Source: JBPRGH01 sp051418055 (GTDB lineage: Bacteria > Bacteroidota > Bacteroidia > Cytophagales > Cyclobacteriaceae). Taken from it: DNA of 64,000 nt. The position numbers and the translations under genes are program-made. Position 1 is the stretch's first letter. Each line of letters begins with the position of its first letter. The stretch is from positions 1 through 64,000 of the forward strand of contig JBPRGH010000010.1 of assembly GCA_051418055.1 (NCBI GenBank), in the 5' to 3' direction. This document shows positions 34,601-42,154 of the stretch, in pieces. The notes below the pieces were generated by a model. The model was not told where the DNA came from. It saw only the letters and a list, made by a program, of their open reading frames with translations, and ran no database searches.

Positions 34601-34992
34601 GGTAATCTGCCGGTTTGCCGGAATTCATTTTTGCTGATGCCGGAGAAATTGAGCTTATCAATATCAAAATAAGGGGAGAGATCTGCCGCTGTAAGTGTTA
34701 CCGGCACCCCTCCCTCGATAGATATAGGCGAGACAGAGATATTTGGCATGCTTTCAATCACAACACCGGTCCCTTCTATACGCATGTGGAGGCGGATGTT
34801 ATAAAAAGGCTCATTTAGATCCTTCAATAGCAGGTGTACCTTTAGCTGATCTGATGCCGGAGAGACATAATCGCTGAGGTAAACAGAATAAGGAGGCAAC
34901 AGCTGTACATTATTCGCCACCGGATAGGTCTGCCCGAAACTATTTGCATAGAAGAGCAGGAGAAGAAGCCAAAGGATAGAAAGCCTCTTCAT
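31609..34992 (-). CDS. Secreted multi-domain protein with C-terminal GH19/lysozyme-like domain, candidate polymorphic toxin
   Basis: An 1127-residue protein with a signal peptide (ILWLLLLLFYANSFGQ). Residues ~20-170 form a beta-rich N-terminal domain (PPYSVYLSDYVSPASDQLKV), found on large Bacteroidota surface proteins. Residues ~175-290 and 293-376 are FN3-like (VQWDMETDPTGYEVAYRKDG). An acidic linker (DDDDDQQDDYSN) and a helical part follow, then a FlgD-like strand domain (~735-840). The last ~270 residues resemble GH19 chitinase/lysozyme-type toxins: MAHFLAQIGTETAGLEKLTE (Glu pair region), SSNYSAKSIFKIF, YKGIGFVHLTGKGTYEEVSN and ASLIYWKMKEING. Base composition turns markedly AT-rich towards the C-terminus, as expected of an exchanged toxin module. 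It heads a same-strand array with the SH3 gene. Confidence 0.8.
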   Translation of the reverse strand: MKRLSILWLLLLLFYANSFGQTYPVANNVQLLPPYSVYLSDYVSPASDQLKVHLLLKDLNEPFYNIRLHMRIEGTGVVIESMPNISVSPISIEGGVPVTLTAADLSPYFDIDKLNFSGISKNEFRQTGRLPEGYYRFCFTVVDYQRPDAQLSSSLCASVWIVQNDPPRPNLPLCGTEIALTDIQSIVFQWSPMHTSSPNAAQNTEYLFQLHEVRPKDRDPNDVVLSTAPIYEEQTSFTNFFYGPDKPALIPGQQYVWRVRAVDILGRDLFKNNGFSEVCTFTFGQDVSLLPPENITATAEAQRRARVQWDMETDPTGYEVAYRKDGSDGNWFTTTTTDFEALINDLEPSTSYEAQVTSLLNTYRSDPSDIVYFTTPEAPEFTCGEEEVLLDPENFVPLKKAYRNSVFIVGQFDMRLLQVEGSNGTFSGMGAMYIPYFASTITCQFTNIKVNENHEMVEGDVIALTNGMADILAEWATLPPDDDDDQQDDYSNADNFEGEDIIVEGVIENITVDTATNTITIVKKDGTTEEHALSGDGDSGNKNSGGKRFTDEGENVWVVDTAGNVTKESGGNSNNGNTTDSLLFVKNTLIEETLEYLKNESLLWIENNEKGPLEEGILKRLMALPDCFPEGIEGMQYVLAKLEYYDTHKEELIALIEQDSSRKERFEFLGRKLSGEQPPYLPELTDDEWEEWLLMICPFIVPEEEEEIIISGLTRNPDVLVINETTDTLEIGINRLEIRYSLFDTLNLQNTSLEFYKLEEDDTTMVTFFSNLPFGKEIDFKDSRDNNNIGWNGKGSDGNAISTGLYRAVLTATIDKSFRNGFEDYGDFYVKGPEVPEFPLTEAQLEEIFPNTNKERIKNVVDAINKYSNEFELTTKDKMAHFLAQIGTETAGLEKLTESSNYSAKSIFKIFLKVKRTTNQGATTLTHKYCDLIEGYDCTDDSSCSDVGSYEGPNLCSTTPEYSFPTKEENGTTVPDFEAWDISKNIKSSYINSSSLFDYVYCCRLGNGAKSTNDGSTYKGIGFVHLTGKGTYEEVSNAWNEEYPNDPKEFHGSDINLLKTNIDVAIKASLIYWKMKEINGMINDDDNDLLEVTAKVNLGYYANYVTTNTVNGYDQRKDYYDKAKETL

Positions 34993-35321
34993 GCTATGCG
35001 CAATGAGAAGTTAAAAGACCATGAAACTCAGTAGGGAAAATAGCCGCCGGAAATCCCGGGGAAAGGTGATGGTAGTTCATAATTTGGTTTAGGTTGACTG
35101 TTACTGGCTACAATTTTTCACTTTATTTCCAGATTGGCAAGGGAAATTTTAATTTTTTTGTCTGAGGTATCGAAAAGTTTGTGGCTTTCGGTCTGACGAC
35201 TAGCTATAGGCATGCGCGGAGACAGGGCGTCTGATCGATTAGGTAAGGCCGGTTTTATCTTCCGTTATATAGATATTTGGAAATTATTTTTTAACTTATT
35301 TTTTTGAAATAAAAATGAGAA

Positions 35322-35717
35322 ATGCCAAGAAGAGAAATTATTCCTTATAATCCAGCTCTTAAAGAGCTTGCGCGTAAACTACGGAAGAATATGACTTTAT
35401 CAGAGGTTCTTCTTTGGCAGGAACTTAACCGAAAGCAGATGCGAGGTCATGACTTTGACCGGCAGCGGCCAATAGATGAATATATAGTAGATTTTTACTG
35501 CAAAGACCTCAAGCTGGCAATCGAAATAGATGGAGAGTATCATTATCACGATGATCAGCCAAAAAAGGATGAAATACGACAGCAACGATTAGAAATTTTA
35601 GGAGTAAGATTCCTAAGATTTGATGATGCGGATGTTAAGCAGAATATTAAATGGGTGCTAAATGAGATCTACATGTGGATTGAAGAGAATGGGGGAGACA
35701 GGAAAGCCCACCCCTAG
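35322..35717 (+). CDS. DUF559 (Vsr-like endonuclease fold) protein, second copy
   Basis: A 131-residue protein with KELARKLRKNMTLSEVLLWQ, RGHDFDRQRPIDEYIVDFYC, KLAIEIDGEYHYHD and LEILGVRFLRFDDADV, the DUF559 pattern. Acidic residues in VDFYC and IEIDG are the likely metal ligands. It differs strongly from the 6199 copy, so this is not a recent duplication. Its stop codon TAG lies inside a palindromic element (CACCCCTAGCCCCTCC), i.e. the repeat supplies the end of the gene. A related palindrome sits at 35837-35866. The 34993-35321 gap upstream shows no feature. Confidence 0.85.
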   Translation: MPRREIIPYNPALKELARKLRKNMTLSEVLLWQELNRKQMRGHDFDRQRPIDEYIVDFYCKDLKLAIEIDGEYHYHDDQPKKDEIRQQRLEILGVRFLRFDDADVKQNIKWVLNEIYMWIEENGGDRKAHP

Positions 35718-35866
35718 CCCCTCCAAGGAGGGGAATTTGGCGGAGGAAAATAAATTTTCCTCCTAAGAGGGAAGTGCCTTAAATATAAATGAAAGAGCTA
35801 AGGTGTTTGGCAATATCCTCCTATAAAAGGGACTTAAGTCCCCTCCTCGGGAGGGGCCAGGGGTGG
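35708..35866. repeat. CCCCTCC/GGAGGGG palindromic elements behind the DUF559 gene
   Basis: Two palindromes in opposite senses: CACCCCTAGCCCCTCCAAGG with AGGGG at 35708-35735, and CCCCTCCTCGGGAGGGGCCA with GGGGTGGG at 35840-35866. Together they flank about 100 bases that include TTTTCCTCCTAAGAGGGAAG and TCCTCCTATAAAAGGGACTT. The second one is also in a position to end pfkA transcription from the minus strand. Confidence 0.75.
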
Positions 35867-35867
35867 G

Positions 35868-36968
35868 TTAATCTCCAAAAACCACCCCTGTATTTCGTGC
35901 TGCAGTGACAATAAAGGATTCCGGATCAACATAATTCATTTTTGAAACGGCTTCTTTAATAGAGACTTTAGTGATTCCATAATTACGATAGGATACCATC
36001 TGACCGAAATCACCATTTTTCACCAGCTCATAGGCTTTTACACCGAATAATGTTGCCAGAATACGATCATAAGCCACAGGGGTTCCGCCACGCTGGGTAT
36101 GCCCTAAAACTGCTTCCCGGATCTCTGCTTTACAGCCGTTTTCCTTCAGCTGATGGCTTAGCTGATAGGCCATTCCGCCTAACCGCACATGCTCACGACC
36201 ATCAATTTTTTCTTCTATAGTAGAAACAGTACCACCTTTTGGTTTTGCCCCTTCGGCAACAACAATATTTACAAAGCCACGGCCAGCCTCATAGCGGGCA
36301 TTGATTTTTTCCACGACCTTTTCTATATCGTAAGGAATTTCAGGGATCAGGCATATCTCAGCCCCACCGGCAATAGCAGTATGAAGTGCGATCCAGCCGG
36401 CATCACGGCCCATAACCTCCATGATCATCACGCGGTGGTGACTTTCGGCTGTAGTTACCAGCTTATCAAAACTATCGGTAGCAATCTGTACGGCAGTAGT
36501 GAATCCAAAAGTACGGTCGGTGCAGTAAAGGTCGTTATCTATTGTTTTTGGCACACCGACTATATTCACCCCCTTTTCATAAAATGCCTGAGAAATCCGC
36601 TGAGACCCATCACCGCCGATATTGATCACCGCTTCAAAACCATGCTCTTTTAATTTATCTATGATCTCCTGAGAACGGTCACGATGCTCAACAGTGCCAT
36701 CTTCTTTAGTTATAGTATAGTTAAAGGGGTTTCCTTTATTTGTGGTTTTCAGGATTGTGCCCCCCTTTACATGAATTCCTCCAACTTTCTCATTTGTCAG
36801 GTGTACCAGCTCAGCAGGCTCCCTTGTCAGTCCGTTGAAAGCTTCCATGCTACCCCACGCCTCCCAGATGCCTTCCTTGTTGGCGGTTTTAACAATTCCA
36901 CGAATAACAGCATTCAAGCCGGGGCAATCTCCGCCGCCAGTTAATATAAGGAGTTTTTTTTTGCTCAT
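35868..36968 (-). CDS. pfkA: 6-phosphofructokinase, group III type
   Basis: A 366-residue cytoplasmic enzyme that phosphorylates fructose 6-phosphate in glycolysis. GGDCPGLNAVIRG opens the phosphoryl-donor site. GGDGS is at residues 118-122, PKTIDND at 140-146 (with the catalytic Asp) and MGRDAGW at 186-192. Gly in GGDGS points to ATP as donor, while Lys in PKTIDND is the form seen in pyrophosphate-dependent and group III enzymes; a Gly/Lys combination is best read as ATP-using but should be tested. The start is one base past the stop of the methyltransferase gene, so the two form an operon. Confidence 0.93.
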   Translation of the reverse strand: MSKKKLLILTGGGDCPGLNAVIRGIVKTANKEGIWEAWGSMEAFNGLTREPAELVHLTNEKVGGIHVKGGTILKTTNKGNPFNYTITKEDGTVEHRDRSQEIIDKLKEHGFEAVINIGGDGSQRISQAFYEKGVNIVGVPKTIDNDLYCTDRTFGFTTAVQIATDSFDKLVTTAESHHRVMIMEVMGRDAGWIALHTAIAGGAEICLIPEIPYDIEKVVEKINARYEAGRGFVNIVVAEGAKPKGGTVSTIEEKIDGREHVRLGGMAYQLSHQLKENGCKAEIREAVLGHTQRGGTPVAYDRILATLFGVKAYELVKNGDFGQMVSYRNYGITKVSIKEAVSKMNYVDPESFIVTAARNTGVVFGD

Positions 36969-36969
36969 G

Positions 36970-38142
36970 TCAGATAGCTTTTTGAGTTAACAGCAATTTA
37001 TAAGTATTGTCACGTAATCTGCAGGCAAAAATATAATAATTTCCGCCGTCTTTTATACCAAGCTTCTTTTTCAGTTTATCCACATGCTCTGGAAAATTGC
37101 GTGTAGAGAGGTTTGCTTTCGGATCAGGAAGAGCAATTTTTACAGCTTTTTTATTTACCGGAAGAATATCTTTTAGGTGAAAAATGCGGCCCGGAAAATC
37201 TTCTTGAAGATTCTCACTTGTAAACAAATGTGTTGAAGGATGCAGCTTTTTTACATTAAATGCTGTGCTTAAATTATCCTGAAGCCCTGCTTTGAGAATG
37301 GCAGCATTTGGCTCATACAGATAGGTTTCCGGAAGTGCGTATTCAGGTTTTTCCTGTCCGGAAGCTTCAAACAATTGCCATTCCTCACCAGTGTAATTTG
37401 CGGCAACTATTTTGTGGGATTCAGCAGTCTCTTTTTCCAACAGGAAAAGTAATTCTTTGCAGTCGTTATTGATAGCCAGCGTATGTACCTGAATGATTTC
37501 CGGAAATAACTTTAAGGTGGCGGAAATGTCTGTCATCGGCGAAGCTTTAATTAACACATTTTCTGCTTTATCCAATAAAACTTCTTTCAGCTCCACTACA
37601 TTCGGCAGGCTTTCCTCCAGCCCCAGCACTTTTTGCTTTCCCGGCCGCCGGTCAGGATCAAGGAATATAAGTGAGGCTTTTTGATCAAACCGGCTTATAA
37701 AATCTTCCGCAGAGGAATTTACCACCTCAATATTCTCCTGGCCCAAAACCTCAAAATTATTTTTAGCCGCCTCAACTTTTACAGGATCAGTTTCCACATA
37801 GATTACTTTCTCAAAATTTTTAGCGAAAGCAAGTGTATCAACTCCTAACCCACCGGTAAGGTCAATGCAAAGCCCTTTAGTTTTAAGAGCGGCCTTATAA
37901 TCGGCAGTCTCAAAGGAAGATGCCTGCTCTACAGAAAGCGCAGAAGGAAAAATAATATTGGGATTATCCGCCCACGTAGGAAATTTCTTTGCCGCCTTTT
38001 GTTTCGCCCGTATCTGCTCAGCAATCACCCTGATATCAACACCCGCGATATCTTTATTTGAAAGAACAACAGAAGCAGGGTCATCATCTAGATGTTTGGA
38101 AATAAACTCCTGTACCTGCTTTTGCTTTAGTTCATTAATCAT
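36970..38142 (-). CDS. Class I SAM-dependent methyltransferase with THUMP-like C-terminal domain
   Basis: A 390-residue cytoplasmic protein. The SAM site is LCIDLTGGLGVDTLAFAKNF (motif I), with VIYVETDP (motif II) and SLIFLDPDRR (motif IV region). Helices at the N-terminus (VQEFISKHLDDDPASVVLS) are typical of this Bacteroidota family, and the C-terminal ~100 residues (ILPVNKKAVKIALPDPKANL, NYYIFACRL) form the THUMP-like part. RNA methylation is likely but the target is unknown. It is the first gene of an operon with pfkA. Confidence 0.85.
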   Translation of the reverse strand: MINELKQKQVQEFISKHLDDDPASVVLSNKDIAGVDIRVIAEQIRAKQKAAKKFPTWADNPNIIFPSALSVEQASSFETADYKAALKTKGLCIDLTGGLGVDTLAFAKNFEKVIYVETDPVKVEAAKNNFEVLGQENIEVVNSSAEDFISRFDQKASLIFLDPDRRPGKQKVLGLEESLPNVVELKEVLLDKAENVLIKASPMTDISATLKLFPEIIQVHTLAINNDCKELLFLLEKETAESHKIVAANYTGEEWQLFEASGQEKPEYALPETYLYEPNAAILKAGLQDNLSTAFNVKKLHPSTHLFTSENLQEDFPGRIFHLKDILPVNKKAVKIALPDPKANLSTRNFPEHVDKLKKKLGIKDGGNYYIFACRLRDNTYKLLLTQKAI

Positions 38143-38191
38143 TTGGAATAGTCTTTAGTCCATAGTCTTTAGTCCATAGTACTGGTAATTT

Positions 38192-38258
38192 CTAACTAAA
38201 AACACAAACCACAAACCACAAACTAAGAACCACGAACCAACAACTTTGAACTTTAAAC
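38192..38258. repeat. Low-complexity phrase repeat
   Basis: Words such as AACACAAACCACAAACCACA, AAGAACCACGAACC and TTTGAACTTTAAACTC, the same vocabulary as in 5.9-9.9 kb, lie between asd and the methyltransferase gene. Confidence 0.6.
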
Positions 38259-39251
38259 TCAGTAAACCAACTGCTTCGCCATCAAAAACTCGGCTATCTG
38301 CACGGCATTAGTGGCAGCCCCTTTACGAAGGTTGTCGGCTACTACCCACATGTTAAGTGTCTTTGGCTGTGACTCATCTCTTCTCAGGCGGCCAACAAAT
38401 ACCTCATCCTTACCATGGCTGTTGATCGGCATCGGATAAACATTATTTTTCGGATCATCCTGAAGCACAATACCGGGAGTTTCATTAAAGATCTTTTTCA
38501 CATCCTCCAGCTCATACTCATTTTCAAAGGTGACATTTATGGATTCGCTATGGCCACCAATAGCAGGGATACGAACAGTAGTAGCCGTAATTCCGATAGA
38601 AGGATCATTCAGGATCTTTCTGGTTTCATTGATCATCTTCATTTCCTCTTTTGTGTAGCCATTATCCTGGAATACATCAATATGAGGAAGCACATTCATA
38701 TCTATCTGGTGTGGATAAGCTTTAGGGCCATCTGCTTTTGCACGTTCATTCATCAGCTGATCAACCGCCTTTTTTCCGCTTCCGGTTACAGACTGATAAG
38801 TAGAAACTACAATACGTTTTACTTTATATTTCACATGAAGCGGTGCCAATGCCATTACCATTTGAATGGTGGAGCAGTTAGGGTTGGCAATAATTCGGTC
38901 ATCAATTTTTAGTACATGTCCATTAACCTCAGGAACTACTAATTTTTTCTCGGGATCCATGCGCCATGCTGATGAATTATCGATAACGATAGTGCCGGCT
39001 TCTTCAAATTTTGGCGCCCATTCCAAAGAAACACTTCCACCTGCAGAAAAAATAGCGATATCCGGTTTTGCTGATACAGCGTCTGCCAGTCCAATAACTT
39101 TAATTTTCTCCCCTTTAAATTCCAGCTCTTTGCCTACGGAATTTTCCGATGCCACAAGCATAAGCTCGTCAAACTGTACGTTACGCTCAAATAGCACCTT
39201 TAACACTTCCTGCCCTACCAATCCGGTGGCCCCTACAACTGCTAATTTCAT
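38259..39251 (-). CDS. asd: Aspartate-semialdehyde dehydrogenase
   Basis: A 330-residue cytoplasmic enzyme that reduces aspartyl phosphate to aspartate semialdehyde, the branch point to lysine, diaminopimelate, threonine and methionine. The NADP-binding start VVGATGLVGQEVLKVL, the catalytic Cys126 in NPNCSTIQ and the His234 in PAIGGHSES are all in place, as is SGSGKKAVDQL-type substrate binding (SVTGSGKKA). Full length for the family. The start at 39251 is the obvious one at the Rossmann strand. Confidence 0.96.
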   Translation of the reverse strand: MKLAVVGATGLVGQEVLKVLFERNVQFDELMLVASENSVGKELEFKGEKIKVIGLADAVSAKPDIAIFSAGGSVSLEWAPKFEEAGTIVIDNSSAWRMDPEKKLVVPEVNGHVLKIDDRIIANPNCSTIQMVMALAPLHVKYKVKRIVVSTYQSVTGSGKKAVDQLMNERAKADGPKAYPHQIDMNVLPHIDVFQDNGYTKEEMKMINETRKILNDPSIGITATTVRIPAIGGHSESINVTFENEYELEDVKKIFNETPGIVLQDDPKNNVYPMPINSHGKDEVFVGRLRRDESQPKTLNMWVVADNLRKGAATNAVQIAEFLMAKQLVY

Positions 39252-39423
39252 GTGTATATTATTTATTTCTAATCGTCCAGATATTAATCCGGTAAAAGAA
39301 CTGAGAAAGGCTCACACTTTTCTGCTTCACCGGTAATTATTAAAAGGACATTTATTTTACTATTAACTTTTGCGCAAAAATACTACATTTATATTTCAGC
39401 AGTTAACCTAACATAGATTCAAA

Positions 39424-41943
39424 GTGAAAAAATTCATTTTTCTCGTGCTAATTGTATTGCCTTTTAGCTCCTTCTGTCAGCTAAAGGATGATTTTTCTGA
39501 CGGCGACCTGACAAATAATCCAAGATGGAATGGTGATGTGGCTAATTTCCTTGTAGAGGAAAGCCGCCTACGCAGTAATGGACCGGAGGATAAAAGCTTT
39601 ATCTATTTATCTGCACCTCTCAATACAGACAACCTTCAGGAGTGGCAGCTTACAATCGACCTGAAATTTGCTCCCTCGGGTTCTAACCAATTCCGCTACT
39701 ATCTCCTATCCGATTCTTCCAATTTGCAGCATGCAACAAACGGTTATTATCTGGAGCTCGGGCAATCAGGTGATGATCAGTTTCATTTAAAGGAGATCAA
39801 AGCAGGGGTTATTTCTACCATTCTTACCAGCAGGAAAGCATATTCTTCAGAAATTAATACAGCCGTAAAAGTTGTCTACAGATCCGGAGAATGGCAGCTA
39901 TATATAAAAGATGAGCTGGATTTTATTTATGATACGGCAGCCGTTGGGGAATTTCTTATTTATCCATCTGCTTTTGCCGGAATAAGCTGTAAATACACAT
40001 CCACCCGAAGAGATAAATTTTATTTTGATATTATTTATGCAGGCCCAATTATCATTGATACTGCTCCTCCATATCTTAATGCTCTGGAGATAATTGATAA
40101 TAATGATCTTCAGCTGGTATTTAATGAAACCATTGATCAGGCTCAAGCTCAGGATATCCTTTTGAATGAGCTTTATCATCCGGAAATAGTTCAGGTTGAC
40201 AGGAATAAGATCAGTTTGTCCTTTAACCAGTCATTCCGGGAAGGAGAAAATTCATTATTCGTTTCTAATGTCAGGGATTTAGCAGGAAACCAAATGCCGG
40301 ACACTTTAATGTCGTTTGACTATCACACCATTTCAATACCGGAGACGGGAGATATTCTTATAAATGAATTTATGTCAGATCCCTCTCCTTCAATTGAATT
40401 ACCTGAAAGTGAATATGTAGAGCTCTGGAATGTTGCTGATAAGCACTTTGACCTAAGCCAACTGATGCTAAACGGCAGGGCCATTTCTGTTGAAAAAAAA
40501 TTATTTCCTGCAGGGGCTTATGTAATACTTTGTCCTGCAGCATATGCAATAGATTTTATGACATATGGACCGGTTCAGGGAATGGCATCATGGGATATCC
40601 TAAAAAATTCAGCAGATGAGATTATTTTGACAGAAAACTCACAGAACAGGATCATCGATGAGATTTACTACTCCTCCGAATGGTTTTACGGAAATAGCAA
40701 AAGCAATGGAGGGTATTCAATGGAGCGCATCAGCAGGGAATTTCCCTGCCAGCAAAAATACAACTGGAGTTTTTCAGAACATATGGAAGGGGGAACTCCG
40801 GGTACAGCAAATAGTTTGGCGGGCTTTATGAATGATAGATTGCCACCGTCTGTAAGATATGCAATAGTCACGGATACTAATTCAGTTAGGGTGTCATTTT
40901 CAGAGGCATTATCTCCACTTTCGGTACAGGTTTCGGATTTCATTTCTGCGGAGGTGGATTTTAGCAGGATCTATAGAAATGAGAATGAGCAGGAGGTATA
41001 TCTGAAGCCTGAACAGCTGCTGGTGAAGAATAAGATCTATCCGTTGAAAATAAAACGTGTTGCTGATTGTTTTGGAAATGAAATGACTGACACAAACACT
41101 TCATTCGTTCTGCCGGATTCTATAGAGGCAGGGGATATCCTGCTAACGGAGATTTTATTTGATCCTTATGCTACAGGAGCTGATTTTATAGAAATATATA
41201 ATGATTCCGAAAAGGTGATTGACTTACAGGACCTTTATATCTCTAATGATTCAACCAAATTTTATACTGTCGCTAAAGGTCCCAAAATGCTTCTGCCGAA
41301 TTCGTATCTGGCCATTACTACGGATACAAATAAAGTAGCAGCTGATTATCCGCGGCATGGTAATCTCCACCAGGTATCGTCAATGCCATCTATGCCCAAT
41401 GCAGAAGGCAATGTTTATTTGTTAAATGAAGATCAGCTTGTCCTTGAATTTACTTCATATAATGAAGATCAGCACCTGGAAATATTAGCATCGACCGAAG
41501 GTGTTTCTTTGGAAAGGATCAGCTTAACAGATCCCGCCGATAATTATAGTAATTGGCAAAGCGCCTCATCAACAGCAGGATTTGCCACACCGGGGTTAGA
41601 AAATTCACAAAACTTTATTGATGGATCAGGCCAGGGGTTCATCACCCTTTCTTCCCCTTATTTTACACCTAACCATGATGGTGAAAAGGATATGCTGGTA
41701 ATAAGCTATAATCTTGATGCTCCGGGAATGATAGGTTCTATAACCGTTTATGATCCTTTTGGAAAAAAGATCGTACAACTTGCTGATAATGCTACACTTA
41801 GCTTGCATGGTAAATTTTTCTGGGATGGAATTACAAACGAAGGAGTGCTTGCTGCGACCGGAAATTATATTATTCTAGCAGAAATGTATACAATACAAGG
41901 GAATCTAATAAAAGTGAAAGAAAAGATTGCGCTTATCCATTGA
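39424..41943 (+). CDS. Surface protein with lamin-tail domains and FlgD-like C-terminus
   Basis: An 839-residue exported protein that begins with GTG and a signal peptide (IFLVLIVLPFSSFC). Residues ~20-200 look like a lectin-type jelly roll (DDFSDGDLTNNPRWNGDVAN). Two lamin-tail domains follow: one at about 308-430 (GDILINEFMSDPSPSIELPE) and one at about 572-690 (GDILLTEILFDPYATGADFI), with Ig-like parts between. The C-terminus, FTPNHDGEKDML and GKFFWDGITNEGVLAATGNY, is the FlgD/CHU-like domain common on T9SS-associated surface proteins, though a classical T9SS sorting tail is not clear. It probably acts outside the cell in DNA or polymer binding. Confidence 0.85.
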   Translation: MKKFIFLVLIVLPFSSFCQLKDDFSDGDLTNNPRWNGDVANFLVEESRLRSNGPEDKSFIYLSAPLNTDNLQEWQLTIDLKFAPSGSNQFRYYLLSDSSNLQHATNGYYLELGQSGDDQFHLKEIKAGVISTILTSRKAYSSEINTAVKVVYRSGEWQLYIKDELDFIYDTAAVGEFLIYPSAFAGISCKYTSTRRDKFYFDIIYAGPIIIDTAPPYLNALEIIDNNDLQLVFNETIDQAQAQDILLNELYHPEIVQVDRNKISLSFNQSFREGENSLFVSNVRDLAGNQMPDTLMSFDYHTISIPETGDILINEFMSDPSPSIELPESEYVELWNVADKHFDLSQLMLNGRAISVEKKLFPAGAYVILCPAAYAIDFMTYGPVQGMASWDILKNSADEIILTENSQNRIIDEIYYSSEWFYGNSKSNGGYSMERISREFPCQQKYNWSFSEHMEGGTPGTANSLAGFMNDRLPPSVRYAIVTDTNSVRVSFSEALSPLSVQVSDFISAEVDFSRIYRNENEQEVYLKPEQLLVKNKIYPLKIKRVADCFGNEMTDTNTSFVLPDSIEAGDILLTEILFDPYATGADFIEIYNDSEKVIDLQDLYISNDSTKFYTVAKGPKMLLPNSYLAITTDTNKVAADYPRHGNLHQVSSMPSMPNAEGNVYLLNEDQLVLEFTSYNEDQHLEILASTEGVSLERISLTDPADNYSNWQSASSTAGFATPGLENSQNFIDGSGQGFITLSSPYFTPNHDGEKDMLVISYNLDAPGMIGSITVYDPFGKKIVQLADNATLSLHGKFFWDGITNEGVLAATGNYIILAEMYTIQGNLIKVKEKIALIH

Positions 41944-41962
41944 AACTCAAAAATAATTTCAT

Positions 41963-42154
41963 ATGTTAGATAAGAAAAGTGCTATTGCTATGAATTGTAT
42001 TATTAATGAAATTATTAACTGGGCTGGTAAAAAAGGCACCAGAACTGAGGTTGTACGCAGGTATTTAATGATGAAATACCGCATGAATGTTGATCCTCAG
42101 GCTCTGGAGCGTAGAATTAATCGTAGAAGTGATAAAGAGATACGCTTAGCTTAA
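41963..42154 (+). CDS. Small basic hypothetical protein
   Basis: A 63-residue protein, 20 bases after the surface-protein gene and convergent with the next gene, sharing four bases at the stops. It has an amphipathic, Arg-rich C-terminal half (TEVVRRYLMMKYRMNVDPQA, then LERRINRRS), which could contact nucleic acid. I do not recognise the family. Initiation at ATG 41963 is plausible. Possibly a small gene of the same transcript. Confidence 0.5.
   Translation: MLDKKSAIAMNCIINEIINWAGKKGTRTEVVRRYLMMKYRMNVDPQALERRINRRSDKEIRLA

Noticed and set aside
36189..36653. 154-residue plus-strand frame inside pfkA
   Set aside because: It is antisense to a strongly conserved enzyme gene and has no motif.
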